Virus record (IMG/VR): IMGVR_UViG_3300028388_000441
Coordinates: 1-32,329 of that record
DNA from: a virus
Length of the DNA: 32,329 nucleotides
Reading direction: 5' to 3' (one strand)
This document shows positions 13,192 through 20,853 of this stretch, piece after piece. The stretch's first letter is position 1, and each line of letters opens with the position of its first letter. Both the position numbers and the translations under genes were made by a program. Below the pieces are notes generated by a model, which made no database searches, was not told the origin of the DNA, and worked only from the letters and a program-made list of their open reading frames with translations.

Positions 13192-13638
13192 TTATGCTCC
13201 AGACTCAAACTTACGCCATTCAATGATGTTTTTGATAGTCTGATGGCGCCATTTCAGATTATCAACAATCTCTGATAAAGTATCTATAATAGTCTTAAGA
13301 TAAACAATTTTTTCTTCACTTCGTTGAATTTCCGGATCAGAATCGTAGTAATGATCCATCTCACCTTTCAAGATCTTTAACCCATTAAAGGGGTCAGGTT
13401 CCCACCCTTTGGTTTGAAGTTCTTCTTGACTCATCTTTCCGTTATAGTACAACCATTTATCTTTAAGCAAAACCTTCTGGGAATGCTCTGCTCGCTTCAA
13501 TTGAAGTTTGGTTAGAGAAAGGTATTGCAGATATTTAGCATGCAGTTTTGGTGTTTCTTGAGAGACTTGCTCATACCGATCACGGGGAATTTCGCAGTCT
13601 TCGTTCCATTCTTTCAGGATCGTATCAAGGTCAATCAT
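13192..13638 (-). CDS. uvsY: Recombination mediator UvsY
   Basis: 148 aa (T4 UvsY: 137). It is fully helical with the UvsY layout: N-terminal IDLDTILKEWNEDCEI, a central basic segment (LQLKRAEHSQKVLLKDKWLYYNGK), and a C-terminal helix ending HQTIKNIIEWRKFESG, close to T4 (FAIKHIQDMRAFEAGK). It loads the UvsX recombinase on gp32-coated single strands. The neighbour uvsW and the order uvsY-small-uvsW support the call. Confidence 0.9.
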   Translation of the reverse strand: MIDLDTILKEWNEDCEIPRDRYEQVSQETPKLHAKYLQYLSLTKLQLKRAEHSQKVLLKDKWLYYNGKMSQEELQTKGWEPDPFNGLKILKGEMDHYYDSDPEIQRSEEKIVYLKTIIDTLSEIVDNLKWRHQTIKNIIEWRKFESGA

Positions 13639-13654
13639 AATAATCCTCAGTCAA

Positions 13655-14158
13655 TTAATTAATTACAAATGTGCTAAATCTAAAAGTTGCTTCGAAAGTT
13701 AAATATGAAACATCATTAGTAGTTGCCGACAATTCAATCGATCCAATATTTGTTGGTATGCAATCGTTATATCTAATCTTTACGTTCTCGTTATTATGAC
13801 TTGTTAAGATTGATACTGTAATGTCAGAGTATGTGGGAAGTTGGTTTGATTGTAGTGCTTGTCGAGAACTTACTTGTCCGGCATTAACAGTTCTTTCCAA
13901 CCAAGACTGCATTTCTTTATATGCAACTAGATCTTCGTCTAGAATCATTGATACAGAGAGTTCTCCATAATTTATTTTGTCGCCAGCAAGAGGGATTGAT
14001 GCGACTCTGCGGACAGGCAATTCTGTTGGAGGAACAGAAGCACCAGGATGAGTAACTGCCTGAGCAAAATACTCAAGATTTGGATAATCTTCCCTGTTGA
14101 TAACTACCTTGAAACCTGTAGGTTGTAAATAGTTTTTATTTGATGTAAGGGTTGCCAT
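13655..14158 (-). CDS. gp19-like tail-tube paralogue
   Basis: 167 aa. Its C-terminal third, CIPTNIGSIELS (133-144) followed by LTFEATFRFSTF, repeats the pattern of gp19 at 20309-20836 (CFPTNVGSIDLS, then FTVEFQVQYW), so it shares the tube fold. It lacks the ARPNLF N-terminal motif of true gp19. A late promoter box (14183-14190) lies 25 bases upstream. It could be a tube initiator, a baseplate-proximal ring or a capsid-to-tail joining ring. Position between gp23 and uvsY differs from T4. Confidence 0.8.
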   Translation of the reverse strand: MATLTSNKNYLQPTGFKVVINREDYPNLEYFAQAVTHPGASVPPTELPVRRVASIPLAGDKINYGELSVSMILDEDLVAYKEMQSWLERTVNAGQVSSRQALQSNQLPTYSDITVSILTSHNNENVKIRYNDCIPTNIGSIELSATTNDVSYLTFEATFRFSTFVIN

Positions 14159-14180
14159 ATTTGCTCCTATAGGGTATAAT
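14152..14180 (+). promoter_or_regulatory. Sigma-70-like promoter for dam
   Basis: Plus-strand TTGCCA (14152-14157), 17-nt spacer and TATAAT (14175-14180), 28 bases before the dam ATG. It overlaps the first codons of the minus-strand gp19-like gene and abuts that gene's late promoter. Confidence 0.65.
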
Positions 14181-14182
14181 TC

Positions 14183-14190
14183 TATTTATA
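14183..14190 (-). promoter_or_regulatory. T4-type late promoter for the gp19-like gene
   Basis: TATAAATA on the minus strand, 25 bases before ATG 14158. This exact box is what gp55 recognises in T4. The expected start site (about 14177) falls on the -10 box of the opposing dam promoter. Confidence 0.7.
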
Positions 14191-14208
14191 TTTTATTCTG
14201 AGGATCCT

Positions 14209-15060
14209 ATGAAGAAACTAAAAACTCCTTTGCGATATCCTGGCGGTAAGTCTCGTGCTATGAATTTCTTATTTTCTTCGGAAAATATGCCTGTGACTGG
14301 AATCGTAGAGTATCGAGAACCGTTTTTGGGCGGGGGTAGTCCTGCTATTGCATTTAGTAAATTATACCCTGAAACTCCTGTCTGGGTCAATGATAAATAC
14401 TATAATTTGTTTTGTTTTTGGAAAACGCTGAGAGACGAGGGCGAGCGTCTTTCTGAGTACTCGCTAAAAATGAAGGCAAATCATCCTGACCACGATTCCG
14501 CCAAGAAACTGTTTGTTGAGTGTAAAAATGACATTGGAGACCAGAGTGATCCTTTTGAGATTGCCTGGCGTTTCTTTGTGCTTAACAAAGCATCTTTCTC
14601 TGGACTAGGCGAGAGTTCTAGTTTTTCCAAAATGGCATCGGATAGCAACTGGTCTGTGACTGCTTGTGAGTCTCTGAAATATTACAGCAAACTGATCCAA
14701 AACTGGAAGATAACAAACGAGGACTACACCTCGATGCTCTCGGACGATCCAAACGTGTTTGTGTTCCTAGACCCTCCCTATGACATTAAGTCTTTTCTGT
14801 ATGGCAAGAAAGGCGGAATGCATAAAGGGTTCAACCACATGGAGTTTGCTAAAAACCTTTGTGCTCATAAGTGTATGATGATGGTCACCTATAATTCCAA
14901 TGAGCATATTCGCGATTGGTTCAAAGGATGGGATCAGCGTGAGTGGGAACTGACTTACACTATGCAAAGTAAAGGTGCGTATCTCGAAGATCAGAAGAAT
15001 CGAAAGGAACTTCTTTGTCTTAACTACGAAACTCCTACTACAAAAATTCTAGACGCATAA
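14209..15060 (+). CDS. dam: D12-class DNA adenine-N6 methyltransferase (Dam-like)
   Basis: 283 aa (T4 Dam: 259). SAM-binding motifs PLRYPGGKS (7-15) and FLGGGS (39-44) plus catalytic DPPY (188-191 in FVFLDPPYD) place it in the D12 (alpha-type) family, whose phage members often methylate GATC. GAGG lies 5 nt before the ATG. It is the only clear plus-strand gene in the window and has its own promoter. A GATC occurs at 14203-14206, between ribosome site and start codon. It probably protects phage DNA from restriction or marks it. The recognition site is inferred from the family, not shown. Confidence 0.93.
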   Translation: MKKLKTPLRYPGGKSRAMNFLFSSENMPVTGIVEYREPFLGGGSPAIAFSKLYPETPVWVNDKYYNLFCFWKTLRDEGERLSEYSLKMKANHPDHDSAKKLFVECKNDIGDQSDPFEIAWRFFVLNKASFSGLGESSSFSKMASDSNWSVTACESLKYYSKLIQNWKITNEDYTSMLSDDPNVFVFLDPPYDIKSFLYGKKGGMHKGFNHMEFAKNLCAHKCMMMVTYNSNEHIRDWFKGWDQREWELTYTMQSKGAYLEDQKNRKELLCLNYETPTTKILDA

Positions 15061-15084
15061 AAAAGGGGGACCGAAGTCCCCCTT
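15059..15084 (-). terminator. Strong rho-independent terminator after gene 23 (TTCG loop)
   Basis: On the minus strand GGGGGAC (15082-15076 read as its complement), loop TTCG, GTCCCCC, then TTTTTT (15064-15059): a classic intrinsic terminator with a stable tetraloop. It ends the capsid transcript. It also abuts the dam stop codon from the other side, where the trailing T run is weak, so it may slow the converging dam transcript. Confidence 0.9.
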
Positions 15085-15125
15085 GAAGAGTGGCAGGTGA
15101 AACCCTGCTCTTGTTAGAATCTAAC

Positions 15126-16472
15126 TTATGCGAGGATGTTGTCGACGCGGAAGATTCTGTAGTACTGGTTCGACTTGACGGTACCCAGACCGTTGTTCGA
15201 GATCGCGCCAGGGACAAACGGATTTGCTGCCATGCCGTAGCGAGTCTTAAACCCGATGCGGGGTTGGAAGTCATTCTCACCAACTGCTTTGACCATCTGC
15301 AGAGGAACGTAGGGGCAGTAGAAAACACCAGAATCGTAGGGATTCGTGCCCTTGTACCCAACAGTGATGTAGTCTGCGGATGCATACGGGTCAATGTAGA
15401 CACGCATACGACCGTTGAGTGTGCCGGCAAAAGTGTTGCCAGTATCGTCAACTTGCAGTTCAGTGCTCATGTTAGGAGTGTAGTCGAGCATACCAGAAGC
15501 AGCAAGAGCAGTAGCAACGTCAGAGGAGCAGATAACGACGTTACCCTTACCACGACGAGTTTCTTTTGCGATTACGTTTGCTTCACGATCAAGTTGAACA
15601 ACGAGACCCTTGAACTTCTCAGCGGACCAACGACCGTCAGCGTCAGTGCTGAGGTTGAAGATACCGTTGATTGCAGTGTTGCCCTGAAGGCAACCAGTCT
15701 TCGCTTGAGAGTTGATAGTACGGATAACTTCGCGGTTGATTTCAGCAAGGATTTCCGTGCTGAGGATGTTCGCGAGTTCCGTCTCGGCGTCAAGACCGTG
15801 AATTGCACGGAGGTCTTGAGCGAGTTCGAGAGAGTACTCGGCTTTCAACGCACGAGAAACTGCAGTAACAGTTTGCTTCTCGATAGTGAAACCCATTTCA
15901 CGGAAAGCAGAACCACCGGAACGACCGAGTGCTTCAGCATCCGCAGTAGGCATACCAGTAGCAGCAAGAGCAGTCAGACGCTGATCGTCAACAGTGCTGT
16001 CGGAGTCATCGTCGCTAATACCGTTGAAACCAGATGCATTATCAGAATCATGAGTGCCGCTGGAATCACCAGAGAACTTGGTTTCTGCTTCGTTGAAGAG
16101 TGCTTCACGAGAAGTGGTATCACCAGAACCGTAGCGAGACTTCATCGCGAAGATGAGACCAGTCGGACCGGACATAGGTTGAACACCGCACACATCGTAT
16201 GCGATCATGTTAGGCATAGCACGACGAACGAGGGAGATCAGAATGGGATCCCAAGTGCCGATAGAACCAGTGTTAGCACCAGCGGAAGCAGCAGCGTTTT
16301 CCGAAAGGAAACCGAATTCTGCATTTCGAGATTCTGCGAGTGCACGCTCTTGGTTTTCGAGGACAGCAGCAGTAACTGCCTTCCGGTGGTGATCTTTGAT
16401 CGCGCCAGCAGAAGACTCGTTAAGGACTGGTGCCCACTTTTCGATAAGTCTGTCGTAAGAAAGGTTTTCCAT
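15126..16472 (-). CDS. 23: Major capsid protein gp23
   Basis: 448 aa (T4 precursor: 521). The T4-family core is clear: RRAMPNMIAYDVCGVQPMSG (83-102), GLIFAMKSRYG (105-115), and the C-terminal TRYGMAANPF and QYYRIFRVDNIL. The helical N terminus (MENLSYDRLIEKWAPVLNES) and the site FLSE (55-58) before NAAASAGANTG fit the L/I-x-E cleavage rule of the gp21 protease, giving a mature chain starting near residue 59. AGGA lies 9 nt before the ATG. It forms the hexamers of the head; vertex protein gp24 is not seen nearby. Confidence 0.96.
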   Translation of the reverse strand: MENLSYDRLIEKWAPVLNESSAGAIKDHHRKAVTAAVLENQERALAESRNAEFGFLSENAAASAGANTGSIGTWDPILISLVRRAMPNMIAYDVCGVQPMSGPTGLIFAMKSRYGSGDTTSREALFNEAETKFSGDSSGTHDSDNASGFNGISDDDSDSTVDDQRLTALAATGMPTADAEALGRSGGSAFREMGFTIEKQTVTAVSRALKAEYSLELAQDLRAIHGLDAETELANILSTEILAEINREVIRTINSQAKTGCLQGNTAINGIFNLSTDADGRWSAEKFKGLVVQLDREANVIAKETRRGKGNVVICSSDVATALAASGMLDYTPNMSTELQVDDTGNTFAGTLNGRMRVYIDPYASADYITVGYKGTNPYDSGVFYCPYVPLQMVKAVGENDFQPRIGFKTRYGMAANPFVPGAISNNGLGTVKSNQYYRIFRVDNILA

Positions 16473-16484
16473 GGTTAGAGTTCC

Positions 16485-17522
16485 TTATTGCTTTTGAGAG
16501 GTTTTGCGAATAGTGTTAAGGTAACGCTCCATCGCAGAAGAGACTTCAACTTCTTCAGTTGCATCTTCTTCGATAGTTTCGGTAGATTCTACCGAGGTTT
16601 TAGCAAAGTACGATTCTCTGATTGTAGCAACTTTTTCGGCGAAAGATTTTTCGTCGTCAAAGTCAATTCCATCAACAAGAGACTTCAATTTTTCAACCTG
16701 AGTCTCTGCGAGGTCACGGCAAGCTTCTGCAATTACTGCATTACGCTTGTAGACTTCGAGTTCTTCAGAGAGTTTGATTGCTTCGCCAGTTGTAGTGTTG
16801 AGTTTTTCTTCCAACTCTTCAACCTGCTCAGCAAGTTCGTCAACTAGGTCAACTTTGGTCTCAGGAACTTCAATGTAGGACTCAACGAAGAGATCCTTCA
16901 TCTTGTTCATGAAAGTTTCGGCAATTTCAGTACGGAGACCGTTCTGGATTGCGATCTTATTGTCTTCGACCCAAGTTTCAACAACGTAGTTTAGGTAGCT
17001 GTCAACTTTCTCGATCAGATCGCTCTTAATAGTAGCGACTTCTTCGGAAAGTTCCTCCTGATACTGCCCTTCGAGACGCTCAATTTCTTCAGCGAGTTTC
17101 GATTTAACAGCAGATTCGAAAATTACAGCAGTCTTTGTCTTAAACTCATCACTGAGAGTAGCTTCAGACTCAACAAGTGCATTCAGTTCTGCAGTAGTAT
17201 CAATGGTTTCAGCAACCATTTCTTCTTCTGCTTCAACTTCTTCACCCATCATTTTGCCGTATGCAGCTTGCAGATCAACTTTTTTCATTGCATTCATTTT
17301 TTGATACATTGCGTTGATCATTGCTGATTTAGTTTTCGGAACAGGAGCTTGTTTAGTAGCATCCGCTGCTTTATCCACAGTAGATACAGACTCTGGCTCA
17401 GAGACTGAGTCATCTTTACCAGCGCCAGCACCCTTTGGTTCAGCACGCTCTTCGAGAGTGTCCTCTACGATATCGTTATCATCATCGTAGAGATCAACTT
17501 CGACTTTTTGCTCGTCAGTCAT
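16485..17522 (-). CDS. 22: Prohead core scaffolding protein gp22
   Basis: 345 aa (T4: 269), very acidic and almost all helical. It has an acidic N terminus (EVDLYDDDNDIVEDTLEERA), a KSAMINAMYQKMNAMKK segment, long coiled-coil regions (about 125-195 and 230-275) and a C-terminal helix. Several L/I-x-E sites allow full digestion by gp21, as for the T4 scaffold. It lies between protease gene 21 and capsid gene 23 in the standard order. Assignment is by position plus composition; sequence identity to T4 is low. Confidence 0.88.
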   Translation of the reverse strand: MTDEQKVEVDLYDDDNDIVEDTLEERAEPKGAGAGKDDSVSEPESVSTVDKAADATKQAPVPKTKSAMINAMYQKMNAMKKVDLQAAYGKMMGEEVEAEEEMVAETIDTTAELNALVESEATLSDEFKTKTAVIFESAVKSKLAEEIERLEGQYQEELSEEVATIKSDLIEKVDSYLNYVVETWVEDNKIAIQNGLRTEIAETFMNKMKDLFVESYIEVPETKVDLVDELAEQVEELEEKLNTTTGEAIKLSEELEVYKRNAVIAEACRDLAETQVEKLKSLVDGIDFDDEKSFAEKVATIRESYFAKTSVESTETIEEDATEEVEVSSAMERYLNTIRKTSQKQ

Positions 17523-17532
17523 AATTGACTCC

Positions 17533-18192
17533 TTAGATTTTAGATTTGATTAACGAGAGGAAATTCTTAAACTCCCGAATTTGCACTTCCGGACGGAATG
17601 CTTTCGGAGCATTTGTAATTTCTGTCTCCATCTTTTCAATTAACCGAGGCTCCAAAATGCCGTTATTCCAGATCCAGTCAACACCTTCCATGATTCCATT
17701 AACAAATGCATCCGGTGCAGATGGATCTTGCACAATATCAACTGTGCTAAGAATAAAATCGTCTTTGACGTACATTGCGCCATTTCGTTGCTCAAGGCTA
17801 CCCATACCACGAGTTGACACGCCTAGTTGAACACCACCCTCAAGCAAACCTTTCACAATCTTACCCATGGGAGTATCCAATATTTGTGCCTTTCCGACCA
17901 CATCATTTCCCTCGAAATTGAGGTCAGTAATGAGGTGCGAAACTTTGTCCAGATTAACAGTGGGTCCTTCTGGGTGATTCAATTCACCGACCGCTCGTTT
18001 TTTGTTAATCTGATCAGAGACGTATTTACCAACAGCCTTCTCCATGATTGCTTTAGGATAAATACGCCCATTCCTATTTCTTTTTTCTGTTTGAGCGAAA
18101 ATGCCTTCGATGACGTATTTCTTCTCGCCATCTTCTTTCTTTTCAACGATGCAGTGAAGATCGTTTTCTACATATTCGCTAATCAGTTTCAT
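17533..18192 (-). CDS. 21: Prohead core protease gp21
   Basis: 219 aa (T4: 212), a serine protease of the herpesvirus-assemblin-like fold (S77/S80 type). The likely catalytic residues are His73 in GELNHPEG and Ser126 in GVSTRGMGS; an Asp follows at 152 (STVDIVQDPS). It cuts scaffold and capsid proteins during head maturation. Its ATG overlaps the stop of the gp68-like gene (TAATG). Confident from motifs and gene order. Confidence 0.94.
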   Translation of the reverse strand: MKLISEYVENDLHCIVEKKEDGEKKYVIEGIFAQTEKRNRNGRIYPKAIMEKAVGKYVSDQINKKRAVGELNHPEGPTVNLDKVSHLITDLNFEGNDVVGKAQILDTPMGKIVKGLLEGGVQLGVSTRGMGSLEQRNGAMYVKDDFILSTVDIVQDPSAPDAFVNGIMEGVDWIWNNGILEPRLIEKMETEITNAPKAFRPEVQIREFKNFLSLIKSKI

Positions 18193-18392
18193 TATAGTTC
18201 CTTAACAACTGCTTTCGCAGTTTTTTCTGCTTCAGACTGAGTTTTAAATGTGTCAAGTCTGTCGCCGTCTATATGAACAGTGAACCCTTTTTTGCCTTTG
18301 ACGATCTTAACTGGAATCCCTTCCATTTTTTTATCAAAGACAACTTCGCTATTTTTTTGTTTCGCTTCGCGAAGTTCTTTAAACGTTTTCAT
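18192..18392 (-). CDS. 68: Prohead core protein, gp68-like by position
   Basis: 66 aa with a basic profile: MKTFKELREAKQKNSEVVFD, then GIPVKIVKGKKGFTVHIDGD, then a helix (SEAEKTAKAVVKEL). T4 gene 68 (141 aa) occupies the same slot between 67 and 21, but this protein is half as long and the similarity is not obvious, so the name rests on synteny. TAGG lies 7 nt before the ATG and a late promoter box lies 23 bases upstream. It may help core assembly. Confidence 0.65.
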   Translation of the reverse strand: MKTFKELREAKQKNSEVVFDKKMEGIPVKIVKGKKGFTVHIDGDRLDTFKTQSEAEKTAKAVVKEL

Positions 18393-18414
18393 ACAGGTAC
18401 CTACTGTTTACATT

Positions 18415-18422
18415 TATTTATA
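18415..18422 (-). promoter_or_regulatory. T4-type late promoter for the 68-21-22-23 unit
   Basis: TATAAATA on the minus strand in the 41-base gap between the gp67-like and gp68-like genes, 23 bases before the latter's ATG. A separate start here would boost protease, scaffold and capsid over portal. Confidence 0.8.
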
Positions 18423-18433
18423 AAAATTTAATT

Positions 18434-18697
18434 TTAGGGATTTTCTTCTTCGTCGTCGTCTTCATCATCGTCTTCATCATCAAAATCCCAATCTTCTTCC
18501 TCGAACCAAGAATCATCATCGTCATCATCATCTAGTTCGTCATAGATTGTTTGGGCAACTGAAATTTTCTCAGCTTCTAATGCAGAAAAAACTTTGTCGT
18601 TGATTAACGAATTAAAGGTTTCTTCAGAGGAATTAAAGTTCCCTGCAGCAATTTGATCGATAAAATTGCCAATCTTTTCTTTATTTTCTTCACTCAT
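18434..18697 (-). CDS. 67: Prohead core protein gp67-like (very acidic)
   Basis: 87 aa (T4 gp67: 80). The N-terminal half is helical (MSEENKEKIGNFIDQIAAGN, then VFSALEAEKISVAQTIYDEL). The C-terminal 35 residues are almost only Asp and Glu with a few Trp/Phe (DDSWFEEEDWDFDDEDDDED). T4 gp67 is likewise helical then strongly acidic and lies in the same place between 20 and 68. It is part of the internal core that is digested during maturation. Call by synteny and composition. Confidence 0.8.
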   Translation of the reverse strand: MSEENKEKIGNFIDQIAAGNFNSSEETFNSLINDKVFSALEAEKISVAQTIYDELDDDDDDDSWFEEEDWDFDDEDDDEDDDEEENP

Positions 18698-18707
18698 AAT
18701 TTATCTC

Positions 18708-20231
18708 CTATTGGTTTAAATCTACTTCGTCAGTTGAACCTTCTTCGGTGTTACCTTGCTCTGATTCAATTTCATCTCTCATTTGTCGAATATCTTCTTC
18801 TGTAAACATCATTACGTTTTTCATAACCCATTCGCGAGAGAAATATTCACCTATGTACTGAGAAATTTGATCCATTGTCTGGAGTCGTTCTCTTAAAAGT
18901 TCAGCGTTCTTAAGTTCTACAAAATGATTATCACGGATAAAGTCGACTGTAATGTCATTCTTCCAAGACTCCCAATCTTGTTCAGTAATAATACCCTTAA
19001 GAATAAGTTGCTTCTTCAGAATACCAATAAGTAGATTAGAGAATCTCTTGCGAAGTCTGTCAATAAACTTCTGGAATTTAACTTCGTCTCTACTAATCTC
19101 AGTGGAACGCCCCAAAGAGAATTGTGCTTCTTGTTCAAGACGATTAATAGGAACATTCAAAGATCGATAAAGTCTCTTCTGAAAGTAGACGATATCATCG
19201 ATTTGTCCTAAGTTCTCACCGCCCGGAAGAGTGGAGATTTCTGTTCCTCTACCACCTTCTCTACGAGGCAACCAAAAGTCTTCAAGCATGGACATATGCT
19301 TGCGGTCGTCTTTTAAGTCGCCAGTGTTTGCATCATAGACAAGTTTGTTTCTGTATCTTGCCATGATGTCTTTCATATGTTGTTCTGCTTTACCTGCAGG
19401 AAGGTTTCCGACGTCAATATAGAAAATACGACGCTCAGGTGCACGCGCGAGTCGATAGATGACAAGAGAGTCTTCCATCATTCTCAATTGATTGATTGGT
19501 TTTATTGATTTGTGAAGGAAAGAGACAACTCTTTTTCTGCTAGGATCTAGTAACCCAGAAGTCACATAAGAAATCGAATCAGGCGAAATTTTGATTCCTT
19601 GCCCGTTTGTTCCCTGCTTTTCTTGATAAATGTAAAATTCATTTACCTTTTCTACAATCTTTGCCCCAGTTTTAGCGTCTTTTTTATAATTTACTTCCTT
19701 TACCTTTCTAATTTTGGTAGCATCAATAGGACGAATCTCTTGAATACCTGCTTTCAGATTGGATTCATTTACTACCAAATGGTGGTAGATACGACCATCG
19801 ATATACCAAGAACGGAAAATATCGTGTGCAAGTTCGCTGAAATTTAACATCGAGCAGATATTATTAAATTCTTCTACGATTATTTTCTTTATCTTATCAG
19901 AAGTTTCAACACCATCTAAGTCAATTTCTACTGGCGCTTCCATCTCAGAACCAGAAATTGCTTCGTTTACAATATCTTCGATTGCCGCATCAACTTCAGG
20001 ATGCTCGGCAAGTCCACGATATTTTTTAATTAACTGAACATTATCTTTTGCGTCGTTGCCTTCCATGTCAATATACTGACCATAGTGGGCACCGCTGGCA
20101 GTAACATAACCCGCACCATCGTCATCCGTTTTTGGGACAATGGACGGCAGATTTTCTTTCTCCTTTTCGGATTTTGATACTCTTTTGATTTCAAATCCAA
20201 AAAGGGTTAAGGGACTGTTTGATTCTGCCAT
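18708..20231 (-). CDS. 20: Portal vertex protein gp20
   Basis: 507 aa (T4: 524). The T4 portal signature is visible: YRGLAEHPEVDAAIEDIVNE (about 70-90), LEEF-type wing segments, GRIYHHLVVNE, RMMEDSLVIYRLARAPERRI (about 251-270), FYIDVGNLPAGKAEQHM, and the stem and crown region FSLGRSTEISRDEVKFQKFI. Twelve copies form the channel through which gp17 packages DNA. A terminator (20260-20293) separates it from gene 19 upstream, so it needs its own promoter or read-through. Confidence 0.96.
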   Translation of the reverse strand: MAESNSPLTLFGFEIKRVSKSEKEKENLPSIVPKTDDDGAGYVTASGAHYGQYIDMEGNDAKDNVQLIKKYRGLAEHPEVDAAIEDIVNEAISGSEMEAPVEIDLDGVETSDKIKKIIVEEFNNICSMLNFSELAHDIFRSWYIDGRIYHHLVVNESNLKAGIQEIRPIDATKIRKVKEVNYKKDAKTGAKIVEKVNEFYIYQEKQGTNGQGIKISPDSISYVTSGLLDPSRKRVVSFLHKSIKPINQLRMMEDSLVIYRLARAPERRIFYIDVGNLPAGKAEQHMKDIMARYRNKLVYDANTGDLKDDRKHMSMLEDFWLPRREGGRGTEISTLPGGENLGQIDDIVYFQKRLYRSLNVPINRLEQEAQFSLGRSTEISRDEVKFQKFIDRLRKRFSNLLIGILKKQLILKGIITEQDWESWKNDITVDFIRDNHFVELKNAELLRERLQTMDQISQYIGEYFSREWVMKNVMMFTEEDIRQMRDEIESEQGNTEEGSTDEVDLNQ

Positions 20232-20259
20232 ATTTTACTTTCCTAAAGTATCATAAAAT

Positions 20260-20293
20260 AAGTGTGCGGGCAATTTTAGTTACCCGCACACTT
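20260..20293. terminator. Intrinsic terminator between genes 19 and 20
   Basis: A perfect 11-base inverted repeat (20260-20270 with 20283-20293, AAGTGTGCGGG / CCCGCACACTT) with a 12-base loop. On the minus strand it is followed by ATTTTATG, on the plus strand by TTACTTA. It is well placed to end the gp18-gp19 transcript. A late-promoter-like TATAAGTA (20295-20302, minus) sits just before it. Confidence 0.8.
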
Positions 20294-20308
20294 TTACTTA
20301 TAAACGAT

Positions 20309-20836
20309 TTAACTCGTCGTGTCACTCTCCCAGTACTGAACCTGGAATTCGACAGTAAACTCTTCAAGAGTATCTACGGTCTCGTAGCTGAGATCGATTG
20401 ATCCAACATTTGTCGGGAAACAACCACGGAAGTTGTATCTCTTCAAAATACTTTCGTCTCGATCCAATTGCTCGACAATCAAATCCGCTTGATAATCAAC
20501 AGGGTTGGTGAAACCAGTATTAGCACTGTGTGCATTAATACCGTTCATCCAACGCTCCATTGCATTACGGACATTGAAGTCGGTGTCATTCAAAACGGTG
20601 ACAGTCCACGTTTCAAAGGTGCGATCTCCAGCAATTTTCAGCTGGCGACCACGAAACGGGACTTCGACAACGTTCATGACAGAGGCAGGTAACTGTGCTG
20701 CTTTGCAAAGGAACGATGTAAGTTCTACATCACCCCCAGCGTAAGCAGGAAAATTGACCGTCGCCTTGAAGAGATTCGGGCGAGCACCGCCACCTCTCAA
20801 CTTGGACTTAAAGTCATCTACGCCTAGAATTGCCAT
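20309..20836 (-). CDS. 19: Tail tube protein gp19
   Basis: 175 aa (T4: 163). The family's hallmarks are ARPNLFKATVNFP (18-30), LCKAAQLPAS (43-52), LKIAGDRTFETWTVTVLND (66-84) and CFPTNVGSIDLSYE (139-152), all close to T4 gp19 (CKATALPAG, AGDRTFDDWTVTVMND, LWPTNVGELQLDWD). It polymerises as hexameric rings to form the DNA channel inside the sheath. It lies directly after gene 18, as in T4, with a terminator behind it. Confidence 0.96.
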   Translation of the reverse strand: MAILGVDDFKSKLRGGGARPNLFKATVNFPAYAGGDVELTSFLCKAAQLPASVMNVVEVPFRGRQLKIAGDRTFETWTVTVLNDTDFNVRNAMERWMNGINAHSANTGFTNPVDYQADLIVEQLDRDESILKRYNFRGCFPTNVGSIDLSYETVDTLEEFTVEFQVQYWESDTTS

Positions 20837-20853
20837 TGGTTCTGCTCCTTAAC

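Noticed and set aside
15090-16478. Long plus-strand open frame (462 codons) opposite gene 23
   Set aside because: It is the exact antisense of the conserved major capsid gene, has a Cys/Arg/Ser-rich shadow composition and no ribosome site.
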